Source: a bacterium (lineage in GTDB: Bacteria; Spirochaetota; UBA4802; UBA5550). From it: a DNA stretch of 11,618 nt. Shown here piece after piece: positions 6,252 through 11,618 of the stretch; within the stretch, counting starts at the first letter, position 1, and each line of letters starts with the position of its first letter. Position numbers and translations under genes: made by a program. The notes beneath the pieces are model-generated. The model saw nothing but the letters and a program-made list of their open reading frames with translations, was not told where the DNA came from and searched no databases. The DNA lies in the NCBI GenBank assembly GCA_024224995.1, contig JAAENB010000375.1, positions 1 through 11,618 on the forward strand. The letters run 5' to 3'.

Positions 6252-6394
6252 CAGGCGATTAAACTATAGATGATATACCCTGCTCCGCCGATTGTTGCGG
6301 AAATTCCAATGAGGGTAACCAGGCATGTTGCTCGAATTCGAGGTGTTTTTTCTATTCTTTCTATTTTTTCTTCTTTATTTTTTTCATCTTTCAT
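6251..6394 (-). CDS. Small single-TM protein, 47 aa
   Basis: ATG at 6394 has AAGGA seven bases upstream. The product begins with a highly charged helix (MKDEKNKEEKIERIEKTPRI, residues 1-20) and ends with a hydrophobic segment, about 23-47 (LVTLIGISATIGGAGYIIYS). A single membrane anchor with the N-terminus in the cytoplasm fits the positive-inside rule, with R19/R21 next to the membrane. Its TGA stop overlaps the methyltransferase ATG (TGATG). The combined evidence of SD, coupling and amphipathic/TM layout supports a real gene despite its size. It may tether or regulate an operon partner. No family is recognised. Confidence 0.72.
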   Translation of the reverse strand: MKDEKNKEEKIERIEKTPRIRATCLVTLIGISATIGGAGYIIYSLIA

Positions 6395-6415
6395 TGTATT
6401 ATCCTTTTTGTTGAA

Positions 6416-6443
6416 AAACTATCAAAAAGTTTCATAGTGTCAA
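6416..6443 (-). promoter_or_regulatory. Candidate operon promoter
   Basis: A perfect -35, TTGACA, lies at 6443-6438 on the minus strand. The best -10 at 16 bases is TAGTTT (6421-6416), a 3 of 6 match. It is the only likely promoter upstream of the 47-aa gene and would give a leader of about 15 bases. Confidence 0.4.
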
Positions 6444-6517
6444 TAACTTTTTAATCATGGTCCCGGACGGTTCCAAATCTTTTTTCCGAAAAAAATAATT
6501 TTTTTTCACTCAAAGAC

Positions 6518-6546
6518 TTGACGATAGGAGAAATTTTATATATATT
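6518..6546 (+). promoter_or_regulatory. Promoter of the predicted structured RNA
   Basis: TTGACG (6518-6523), a spacer of exactly 17 bases, and TATATT (6541-6546). Both boxes match 5 of 6 consensus positions. The start point would be about 6552-6554, the first base of the closing helix of the RNA downstream. Confidence 0.65.
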
Positions 6547-6551
6547 ATTAT

Positions 6552-6721
6552 TTAATACGGGAACTGAGTAAGGTAATTATTTGACTGTTGATGCCAGATC
6601 AGTAACGAACGTCTTACAGACGTCTATGTTCAATAAACACGCTTACCGCCTGTCCCGTGTTATTAACAACCTCAAATTAAGATATTCATAAAAGGGAGCT
6701 TTTAAAAGAGTTCCCTTTTTT
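6552..6721 (+). ncRNA. Predicted free-standing structured RNA, about 170 nt
   Basis: A transcription unit with no reading frame. From the predicted start, TTAATA (6552-6557) pairs with TATTAA (6661-6666), and CGGGA (6558-6562) with TCCCG (6653-6657) across a three-base bulge. GTAAG (6568-6572) pairs with CTTAC (6642-6646). Inside are a hairpin around 6584-6603 (GAT/ATC with ACT/AGT) and a perfect six-bp hairpin at 6609-6623 (ACGTCT, loop TAC, AGACGT). Together this is a multi-helix junction. A 20-odd-base single-stranded stretch follows (with ACCTC, complementary to an SD core), then an intrinsic terminator. No plus-strand gene follows for over 1.2 kb, so it is not a riboswitch leader. Length and long closing helix are compatible with 6S RNA, but no diagnostic motif was recognised, so it is left unnamed. 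Confidence 0.6.
6690..6721 (+). terminator. Intrinsic terminator of the structured RNA
   Basis: AAAAGGGA and TCCCTTTTTT bracket an A/T-rich inner stem (CTTTT/AAAAG), ending in six to seven Ts. It lies just before the repeat region. Confidence 0.7.
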
Positions 6722-6809
6722 AATGCCCTCACCCTGCGAACGCCGGGTCTTCGGCTCCGCTCAGACACCGGCCTGGCCGTGAAAAACAGGTCAGAAACTG
6801 TGTCGATAC

Positions 6810-7014
6810 CGGGGTCTGTTTTGCGAAGATGCTCCGGCCAGGGTTTCGTTCTGAGAGACGTTGCAGTGCAACGCCTTTACTGGCTGGTTTCTGGCCAGGG
6901 CTATGGAGATTCCGGGAAGGGTGCGACCCTGCGAGGGTGCGACCCTGCGAGGGTGCGGCCCCGGGACAACATCCCCGGGAACAGGCCCGTAGAGGCGTTG
7001 CACTGCAACGTCTC
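6810..7014. repeat. Dispersed inverted-repeat element, copy 2 (opposite orientation)
   Basis: The 22-bp inverted repeats at 6855-6876 and 6993-7014 are identical to those of copy 1. The conserved flank (GATACCGGGGTCTG...) extends left to about 6810. The element reads as the reverse complement of the copy at 2344-2552, with a different middle. It contains a 16-bp tandem repeat GGGTGCGACCCTGCGA at 6919-6934 and 6935-6950, plus a third partial copy, which copy 1 lacks. A related array follows the inverted repeat at the right end of the window. Confidence 0.85.
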
Positions 7015-7039
7015 TGAAACCAACCCCCCGGACAAAAAA

Positions 7040-7067
7040 CCTCGAACCTCGAACCTCGAACCTTGAA
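7040..7067. repeat. Heptamer tandem repeat, CCTCGAA x4
   Basis: Four tandem units of seven bases; the last is CCTTGAA. The array starts 26 bases after the inverted repeat of copy 2 and ends 13 bases from the stop of the gene at 7081-7776. Similar in style to the short tandemly repeated repetitive (STRR) heptamers described in cyanobacteria. Confidence 0.85.
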
Positions 7068-7080
7068 CGTTCTTGAGAGT

Positions 7081-7776
7081 CTAATCCTGCAGCGATTGCA
7101 AAATAACAATCTTCTGCCAGATCTTACGGGAAAGTCCCGTAGTAAGATTCTCAACGTCATTAACAGCGGCAATAGTGGCGGGGTCATTAAAACTCTGCAC
7201 ATAGAGGGCCGAGATCTTTCCAATGAGAGAGAGAAGCTCGGAACAATAATGAAGATAGCGGTTTACTTCAAACATGCTCATTTCCCGCTTTGGAGAAGAG
7301 GCAGTGAGTGTATAATTGGCAACAATTCCCTTAGGATCTTTCGTAAGCTGGTGCATGTCAATAACATGGGCAAAAGACCTGAGCTCATGGATGAGCTTAA
7401 GCGCCCTGCTCCGCTTGATCCGCGCCTCAAACGTTACCAGGAAAAAAATCGCCGCGCTCACAAGAATAATATCATTGATCCCGGCTTCCAGCACCTGGAT
7501 AAACTCCGTATAATTCAACGCCTTCCCAATAAGATTCAATTTGCTAATGCCCAGCGCCAGGAACACAATCATAAGGAAGATAACAATCCCCGCCCCCACC
7601 CGCAGCCAGGTATTGGGCTTATTTATCCAGTGCGACCGTTCACTGGCCTCTTTGCCAATAGCAAGCAGTTCCCCACTCACCTTTGAAAGCCCACTGCCCG
7701 GAAACCGCTCCTTAATACGCCTGTTCAGCAGGCCCAGGGTCTCCACAATCTTTCCGGGATCAAGATTTCGATACAT
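7081..7776 (-). CDS. Conserved two-TM membrane protein of unknown function
   Basis: 231 residues; AAGGAG lies five bases before the ATG. Residues 1-50 form a soluble N-terminus (LDPGKIVETLGLLNRRIKER, then FPGSGL). Two hydrophobic segments follow at about 58-76 (VGAGIVIFLMIVFLALGI) and 95-116 (LEAGINDIILVSAAIFFLV), with a short loop. The remainder is cytoplasmic and helical, with RALKLIHELRSFAHVIDMHQLTKDP (about 123-147) as the most distinctive stretch. I have an impression of similar conserved hypothetical proteins opening with LDP.KI..TL..L..RI..RFPG, but cannot name a family. A TTGACA lies upstream at 7849-7844 on the minus strand. Its position suggests its own transcript. Confidence 0.75.
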   Translation of the reverse strand: MYRNLDPGKIVETLGLLNRRIKERFPGSGLSKVSGELLAIGKEASERSHWINKPNTWLRVGAGIVIFLMIVFLALGISKLNLIGKALNYTEFIQVLEAGINDIILVSAAIFFLVTFEARIKRSRALKLIHELRSFAHVIDMHQLTKDPKGIVANYTLTASSPKREMSMFEVNRYLHYCSELLSLIGKISALYVQSFNDPATIAAVNDVENLTTGLSRKIWQKIVILQSLQD

Positions 7777-7827
7777 ACGTGCTCCTTCTTGAAAAAAAAT
7801 AAAGAAATTCAGGGTGATAATAGACTA

Positions 7828-7849
7828 TAAGGAGTACTCTTTTTGTCAA
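7828..7849 (-). promoter_or_regulatory. Candidate promoter of the two-TM protein gene
   Basis: A perfect TTGACA is at 7849-7844 on the minus strand. The matching -10 is poor (TAGTCT at 16 bases; TATAGT only at 14). The -35 box overlaps the possible TTG start of the divergent gene. Confidence 0.3.
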
Positions 7850-7932
7850 GGATTAACTCACTCCGGAGATCCCTCCTGCTAATTTTGAAAATATATATTT
7901 ACAAAATTAATTATATCTCTTATTGTGGAGCC

Positions 7933-8724
7933 ATGATTGAACTTCAAGTTCCAACTAAAAAAATAATGATTGATATCCTGGACGGTCTCATTGAGAAGCG
8001 GTATTCCCGTGAAGAAGCCGTTCAATGGAGACATGATGTTATAAAAAAGTATAATTATACAGATTCATCTGTGAATCCTGTCCCGCTCAAGGTTCAAGAC
8101 GGGTACTGGGAATTTGCTTCATTTACGATTCTAACGAAAAGGGGGGTTCCCGAGGATAATAACGATTATTTTGTTAGAGATGAAGATCTTATTGAATATT
8201 CGAATGTTTTAAAACAAATCGATTGCACTGAATCAAACGGCGAAATTAAAAGAATCCGGCCTCATCAAATACAATCCAACATTGATCATCTCTTTTTAAT
8301 TGAATATATTGATATCGATCAAGATACTATACGAAAAGCAGGTGTTCTTTTTAATAGAGGTATTTTTGAAAATTTTGGACTCTGTTTAGAGTCTGCCATT
8401 ATTGAATTTCAGGGATCAACCTATATTTTTAGTTTTTACCATGACCACATTAAAGGACATATGTATATTGAAGGAATCCCGGAGAATAAAGAGAATCTCG
8501 CGAGTTTATTATGCCATATCGGGGTTACCTCATCATCGATCACCTGGGTTAATGAACTGGTTGATACTGAAAAATGTGAACTCTACCGCATTGATGATAA
8601 TGGGAATAATTTTCCCATGGGGTTTTACGACTCATATATTAAAGCCGAAACCATGAAATTTAAATTTGAGAGCAAAAAGCACAAACAAACCTATTTTTTA
8701 AAAAGAAACCTCACAAACAGTTAA
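7933..8724 (+). CDS. Hypothetical protein, immunity-protein-like N-terminus
   Basis: 263 residues from ATG at 7933; GGAG is only two bases upstream. A TTG at 7843 with AAGGAG eight bases upstream would add 30 residues, a hydrophobic/basic stretch (SLLLILKIYIYKINYISYC). The ATG is preferred because the domain starts there. Residues 1-95 (IMIDILDGLIEKRYSREEAVQW, GYWEFASFTILTKRG, YFVRDEDLIEYSNVLKQI) follow the pattern of small proteins annotated as toxin immunity-type: helix, SREE.W, aromatic core, then DED...W/Y. The remaining part (100-263) is alpha/beta mixed without a recognised motif. Base composition is clearly more AT-rich than the flanking genes, with many ATT/AAT/GAT codons, which suggests acquisition. 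No toxin gene is next to it. The family link is from memory and weak. Confidence 0.7.
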   Translation: MIELQVPTKKIMIDILDGLIEKRYSREEAVQWRHDVIKKYNYTDSSVNPVPLKVQDGYWEFASFTILTKRGVPEDNNDYFVRDEDLIEYSNVLKQIDCTESNGEIKRIRPHQIQSNIDHLFLIEYIDIDQDTIRKAGVLFNRGIFENFGLCLESAIIEFQGSTYIFSFYHDHIKGHMYIEGIPENKENLASLLCHIGVTSSSITWVNELVDTEKCELYRIDDNGNNFPMGFYDSYIKAETMKFKFESKKHKQTYFLKRNLTNS

Positions 8725-8847
8725 TTCTTCTTTTTTCACAAAATTTCCACAAAATTCCCAAAAAATCTATTTTTTTTTGACCGGTTTCTTTGCCGCGGTT
8801 GTATTACTATACAATGAAACAGGATAGCTCCTGTTAAGGCTGAAACC
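8725..8847 (+). promoter_or_regulatory. Promoter region of the chitobiase-domain lipoprotein
   Basis: The region is rich in A/T tracts. TTGACC is at 8777-8782, but its spacing to TATTAC (8802-8807) is 19 bases. TACAAT at 8810-8815 is a better -10 but lacks a good -35. AAGG at 8836-8839 is the SD of the lipoprotein. No other feature was seen here. Confidence 0.35.
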
Positions 8848-9519
8848 ATGCAAAAAAGATTAATTGTACTATTTTTTATCACACTGCTTATTCCCCTCTC
8901 CTTTATGGGGTGTGACCGGGAATCATTATATGACCTCACATCAAGCAGCGAAACCAGCGATGACTCCTCAGATGAATCCTGCACAATCAGTTTCAGCCTT
9001 GAAGAGGGTGTTTACAACAGCGATATTTCCATAGAACTCTCCACAGAAACGGAAGACGCTGAGATACGATATACCATAAACGAGAGTGAACCAACAACGG
9101 AGTCAACGGTATACAGTGGTCCCATTACGGTTAGCCCGGGAACAATATACTCGTTAACAATGATCAAGGCTATCGTTGTTTTATCCGGCGAGATATGCGG
9201 TGAGGCGGCGGAAGCGTCCTATGAAACCAGCGGTACTACGGTGATGGCTCCCTTTGTTATTTTTGAAGATGACCCGGACAATGAAAATCTATTCCAGGTA
9301 AAACTGCTAACAGCGCCGGAAGACGGCACAATATATTATACCACTGACGGAACTGATCCCTCAACAAGTTCAACTGAATACTCGGATGTATTCCCCATGG
9401 GAACAGGCTCATCGTTTACGATCAAAACCTATGCGGTTTATTCCGGCATGGCGGACAGCAGCACAACAACAGCGGAATATGACGCCGACACAGGAGAGTA
9501 TTCCGTTGTAACAGAATAA
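8848..9519 (+). CDS. Lipoprotein with two chitobiase/hexosaminidase C-terminal-type domains
   Basis: 223 residues. The lipoprotein signal peptide is LIVLFFITLLIPLSFMGC, with Cys22 as the lipidation site, followed by a Ser/Asp/Glu-rich tether (23-46). Two Ig-like beta domains follow at about 48-127 and 134-211. Each has the hallmark (I)RYT/YYT, a short turn, then (E/D)PT/PST..S..Y: IRYTINESEPTTESTVYSG at 73-91 and IYYTTDGTDPSTSSTEYS at 162-179. This is the CHB_HEX_C-type domain found in tandem in many secreted and outer-membrane proteins, where it acts as a spacer or carbohydrate-associated module. No catalytic domain is present. The protein is acidic. The SD is AAGG, eight bases upstream. Transcription probably ends at the terminator at 9607-9651. 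Confidence 0.9.
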   Translation: MQKRLIVLFFITLLIPLSFMGCDRESLYDLTSSSETSDDSSDESCTISFSLEEGVYNSDISIELSTETEDAEIRYTINESEPTTESTVYSGPITVSPGTIYSLTMIKAIVVLSGEICGEAAEASYETSGTTVMAPFVIFEDDPDNENLFQVKLLTAPEDGTIYYTTDGTDPSTSSTEYSDVFPMGTGSSFTIKTYAVYSGMADSSTTTAEYDADTGEYSVVTE

Positions 9520-9581
9520 GCATACTCTTTTTCAACCTTTCAAATGCCTTTGGTACGTTGAAGGGTTAAAAGAGGATATGC
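9520..9581 (+). repeat. Long imperfect hairpin directly after the lipoprotein stop
   Basis: Arms 9520-9543 and 9558-9581, 24 bases each, are nearly complementary (GCATA, CTCTTTT, AACC, TTCAA shared with small shifts), with a 14-base loop. The left arm begins at the first base after TAA. No T-run follows, so it does not look like the terminator, which lies 26 bases further on. It could protect the mRNA 3' end or be a small mobile repeat. Confidence 0.7.
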
Positions 9582-9606
9582 CTCTTACCTATGTTATTTC
9601 TACTCC

Positions 9607-9651
9607 GTGTGAGGTGGCGGGTGCCTCCGCCGCCTCACACTTCCTTTTTTT
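9607..9651 (+). terminator. Strong intrinsic terminator
   Basis: GTGTGAGGTGGCGG (9607-9620) pairs with CCGCCGCCTCACAC (9627-9640) over 14 positions with one U-G wobble. The loop is six bases. TTCCTTTTTTT follows. It serves the lipoprotein gene and ends at the stop codon of the convergent gene, whose last codons overlap the T-run. Confidence 0.88.
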
Positions 9652-10573
9652 AAACTCCTTTCAAACTCTTATTAAAATATTCCCCATCGTAATCGCGGAG
9701 CACTGTTGAAATAATTTTCCGTATTACCGGCAGGGTTCCGTCGATTTTTCTTCTTAAAATAAAACCCAGCAGTACATGGTCATTATCCAGGTCAAAGTCC
9801 TTAAGCGCGTTTATTGCAAAATCACGGCCGTTAAACTCATTGCCCACCATGGCTGCATAATATTCATCTGCCTTTTTATTTAAAAGTTTTTTCTTCGATA
9901 CTATTTTTATAATTGTTGATACCTTTTTTCTTACGAATTTTTTAAATACCGTAGTATAGATTTCCCCGTAGGTAAATCCCCTGTTAAACCGTTCCCCGGG
10001 CTTGACATATATCTTTTGAAAAGCCTTATATATCCCCTCTTTATCGTAATAATAAAACAGGTTATTATTGTGTCCCGACGCGTCACTTCCCTTGCGAAGA
10101 ACTTTCACTGCATCAAGGAGCCTGCTTCCAAAATATTTATTAAAGCTCCTTCCATCCTCTTCTATAATATCATCGGTCATGGTATACCGGTACTCGATTA
10201 GCGATACATAGTGTTTCCTGGTATATTTTAACAGGGAATTAATCGTATCAAAAAAATCTATTCGGATAAACGTGTGAAGGTTTGTTGTATAGCCGGTGAT
10301 TCCGTGTTTCACGGTTTTTCGAATTGACCGGGACCCGGTTTTTTTATCATAGAAGTGCTCAAAATACGTAAAAGCCAGAATAGCTTTCCTGCTTGTATCC
10401 TCAGAACACCGGTCTTTTTTCATGCAATTTTTAAACATATTCTCAAACAGCGTTGTATAAAAAATACGTTTTTGTCCGGCTGTAAAAGGACTGCTTTTTG
10501 CTGCCGCAAGACTGCTCAGTCCTATCGCTGCGATAAGCAGGCATGGTATTATGCGGTTACCGGGAAGTTTCAG
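9650..10573 (-). CDS. Exported protein of unknown function, apparent CTG start
   Basis: 307 residues if read from CTG at 10573. The first ATG in frame, at 10438 (residue 46), has no good SD. CTG has AAAGGAGG five bases upstream, and codons 1-25 from it encode a classical signal peptide (KLPGNR, then IIPCLLIAAIGLSSLAAA) with a likely cleavage after AAA25. The mature part has many Lys and aromatic residues: YFEHFYDKKTGSRS, RKHYVSLIEYRYTM, LFYYYDKEGIYKAFQKIYV, FVRKKVSTIIKIVSKKKLL and YDGEYFNKSLKGV. No TM helix or cysteine pattern is seen after the signal, and no family is recognised. Upstream is a heptamer array and then the 10724-11290 gene, also exported, on the same strand. A base change in an original ATG, or an assembly error, is the alternative to true CUG initiation. 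Confidence 0.75.
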   Translation of the reverse strand: MKLPGNRIIPCLLIAAIGLSSLAAAKSSPFTAGQKRIFYTTLFENMFKNCMKKDRCSEDTSRKAILAFTYFEHFYDKKTGSRSIRKTVKHGITGYTTNLHTFIRIDFFDTINSLLKYTRKHYVSLIEYRYTMTDDIIEEDGRSFNKYFGSRLLDAVKVLRKGSDASGHNNNLFYYYDKEGIYKAFQKIYVKPGERFNRGFTYGEIYTTVFKKFVRKKVSTIIKIVSKKKLLNKKADEYYAAMVGNEFNGRDFAINALKDFDLDNDHVLLGFILRRKIDGTLPVIRKIISTVLRDYDGEYFNKSLKGV

Positions 10574-10598
10574 ATTATCCTCCTTTCTCTTAAGAAAC
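10571..10598 (-). promoter_or_regulatory. SD and CTG start region; leader motif, variant copy
   Basis: AAAGGAGG at 10586-10579 is followed by ATAAT and CTG (10573-10571). Just before it, GTTTCTTAAGAG (10598-10587) differs by one base from the leader motif at 2277-2291 and 11301-11315. Confidence 0.6.
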
Positions 10599-10604
10599 CA
10601 AGAT

Positions 10605-10632
10605 CAGTTGACGGTTGGCAGTTGACAGTTGA
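10605..10632. repeat. Heptamer tandem repeat, CAGTTGA x4
   Basis: Units at 10605-10611, 10612-10618 (variant CGGTTGG), 10619-10625 and 10626-10632. The array lies just upstream of the leader of the CTG-started gene and 11 bases from a hairpin repeat. It resembles the array at 7040-7067 in unit length and in its position next to the same palindrome family. Confidence 0.85.
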
Positions 10633-10643
10633 CAGAGGGAAGA

Positions 10644-10664
10644 GAGACGTTGCGTGCAACGTCT
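10644..10664. repeat. Solo palindromic hairpin related to the inverted-repeat ends
   Basis: AGACGTTGC and GCAACGTCT pair over nine bases with a GT centre. It is the same family as the ends of the dispersed element, but only one end is present; the flank TTTACGGGC also matches that of copy 1 (CTCTACGGGCC). The rest of the 10633-10723 stretch is pyrimidine-rich and shows no gene. Confidence 0.75.
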
Positions 10665-10723
10665 TTACGGGCTTCTTCCTTTTTCTTTCTTTCACCTTTC
10701 ACCTTTTCCCTTGCACCTGTTTT

Positions 10724-11290
10724 TCATTTCACTACAATAACCAGTTCATTACTGATTGGTAATTTCATTTCATCTGCCGTTATAATATACAACCGGAATT
10801 TGACTTTTCCTTTGCTGCTGAATAATCCTGTGGCGTATGTTGCGGGTAATTTGGTAAAATCAAGTACCGACGTAAGTTTCTGCCCTCTTTTTAATTGAAC
10901 CCTGCTTCCCGGTTCATAGGTATTGCTGGTACGGAATTTCATCTCTCCCGTTGTTTCTACGGAACCGCCGGCGTCACTAATGAGCATTACATTTCCCTCC
11001 CATAAGACGCGGCCGAAATTCTTGTCCCAGTTTATGGTTAAGCTTTTTGGTCCTTTGTATGTTAGTACAACTTTTATTTTCGGATATTTATCTGACCCGG
11101 GTTTGGCGTATTTTATATCGGAAGAAATTTCGCAGGTGCTGTTCCCGGCGATCATTTTCCATTCAGGGCTGCTTTCCGATGTAAGGCCCAGCCCCGGCTG
11201 GGGGAACCCGTTTGTTGAGAACGCAAGAAATAGCGCTATTAAAAACAATACCTGTTTGGACTTTTTTTCTTTCAAAAATATTTCATACAT
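10724..11290 (-). CDS. Exported beta-rich protein of unknown function
   Basis: 188 residues; the start ATG at 11290 has GGAGG eight bases upstream. Basic residues 7-12 and the hydrophobic stretch VLFLIALFLAF (14-24) form a signal peptide, with cleavage probably near NGFPQ. No lipobox Cys is present, so the mature protein is likely periplasmic or secreted. It has a single Cys (C53). Alternating hydrophobic strands (KIKVVLTYKG, VMLISDAGG, KVKFRLYIITA, NELVIVVK) point to one or two Ig-like beta sandwiches. The last strand ends at the C-terminus, which suggests a complete domain. No family is recognised. It precedes the CTG-started exported gene by 150 bases of repeat-containing DNA. Confidence 0.8.
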   Translation of the reverse strand: MYEIFLKEKKSKQVLFLIALFLAFSTNGFPQPGLGLTSESSPEWKMIAGNSTCEISSDIKYAKPGSDKYPKIKVVLTYKGPKSLTINWDKNFGRVLWEGNVMLISDAGGSVETTGEMKFRTSNTYEPGSRVQLKRGQKLTSVLDFTKLPATYATGLFSSKGKVKFRLYIITADEMKLPISNELVIVVK

Positions 11291-11300
11291 TGCCGCTGCC

Positions 11301-11315
11301 TCCTCTCAAGAAACT
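11301..11315 (-). promoter_or_regulatory. Shared leader/SD motif, copy 2
   Basis: Exact copy of the 15-mer AGTTTCTTGAGAGGA seen before the zinc-ribbon gene, extended here to GAGAGGAGG as the SD of the 10724-11290 gene. Confidence 0.5.
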
Positions 11316-11618
11316 ACATTTAAAACCGGGGCTTCCTTCATCATAACGAGGGGCTGGAAGCCCCACGTTATGAGAAAACCCATCACCCTGGTGAACTTAT
11401 TTATAAACAGAGCCTGTTCCCGGAAGATTTTATCCGGGGTTATGCTCTGCTGCCCCTTGGGGTTAAAACCCCGGGCTAAAATTGAATCAAATACAAAAAC
11501 TTTTGCGCCCCTTCCGGAATCCCCATAGCCCTGGCCAGAAACCAGCCAGTAAAGGCGTTGCACTGCAACGTCTCTCAGAACCAAACCCCTCGCAGGGATC
11601 GCACCCCTCGCAGGGGTC
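11316..11618. repeat. Repeat-rich non-coding region with dispersed element copy 3 (partial)
   Basis: No gene is supported here. A 31-base hairpin lies at 11342-11372 (CATAACG/CGTTATG and GGGGCT/AGCCCC with an A-A mismatch and loop GGA). GGGGTTAAAACCCC at 11459-11472 is a second dyad. From about 11505 the block GGAATCCCCATAGCCCTGG and the inverted repeat at 11553-11574 match copy 1 in the same orientation. After it, a CCCCTCGCAGGG-type tandem array runs off the right edge, while no left inverted repeat was found upstream. Short open frames crossing this DNA are repeat-derived. Confidence 0.75.

Noticed and set aside
6552..6721. Naming the structured RNA 6S RNA
   Set aside because: Length and closing helix are compatible, but the typical central bubble could not be recognised by eye.
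6919..6958. CRISPR-like array
   Set aside because: The 16-bp units are directly adjacent without spacers, so this is a simple tandem repeat.
6729..7223. Long open frames on both strands across the second repeat copy
   Set aside because: They consist of repeat sequence, with arginine-rich low-complexity translation, and one runs into the 3' end of the two-TM gene.
8820..8833. Small dyad CAGGA-TAGC-TCCTG before the lipoprotein gene
   Set aside because: A five-bp stem is too short to stand out from chance.
11306..11584. Minus-strand open frame at the right end
   Set aside because: It is made mostly of dispersed repeats, and its end is in the shared leader motif rather than in a coding-like context.

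Overview
The window looks like chromosomal DNA from a free-living, probably spirochaete-like bacterium with moderate GC. The evidence is indirect. Both lipoproteins have a relaxed lipobox with Phe at -3 (FFMAC and SFMGC), one carries tandem chitobiase/hexosaminidase C-terminal-type domains that are common in spirochaete lipoproteins, and one gene contains a FliG-derived domain. No marker gene settles the taxonomy, and there is no sign of a phage, plasmid or CRISPR array. Most genes are on the minus strand.

Layout. 1-787: 5' part of an EPTP/EAR-repeat lipoprotein, running off the left edge. 966-1874: protein with a C-terminal half resembling ImpE/TagJ of type VI secretion. 1967-2269: double zinc-ribbon protein. 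2344-2552: dispersed repeat with inverted-repeat ends. 2551-3384: alpha/beta hydrolase with a predicted Asp nucleophile. 3554-6394: compact minus-strand operon of a 47-aa membrane peptide, a SAM methyltransferase, a PAP2 phosphatase and an ECF sigma factor fused to a FliG-like domain. 6518-6721: predicted free-standing structured RNA on the plus strand with its own promoter and terminator. 6810-7067: second copy of the repeat, inverted, with a heptamer array. 7081-7776: two-TM conserved protein. 7933-8724: AT-rich gene resembling immunity-type proteins. 8848-9519: chitobiase-domain lipoprotein, followed by a long hairpin and a strong terminator. 9650-10573: exported protein that appears to start at CTG. 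10605-10664: heptamer array and hairpin repeat. 10724-11290: exported beta-rich protein. 11316-11618: more dispersed repeats.

How the genes may work together. In the 3554-6394 operon the first junction overlaps as TGATG, the second overlaps, and the third gap is only 12 nt, so the four products are probably co-expressed. The content (membrane peptide, methyltransferase, lipid-phosphate phosphatase, ECF regulator) suggests envelope or lipid metabolism under a regulator whose usual anti-sigma partner is replaced by a FliG-like domain. That domain also has its own ideal Shine-Dalgarno sequence and in-frame ATG inside the fused gene, so it may be made separately too. This fusion is the most unusual feature of the window. 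The free-standing RNA and the CTG-started exported protein come next.

Boundaries between genes and repeats are tight. Repeat copy 1 fills the space between the hydrolase stop codon and the leader of the zinc-ribbon gene. Three minus-strand genes beside repeats share a similar leader (AGTTTCTTGAGAGGA type).
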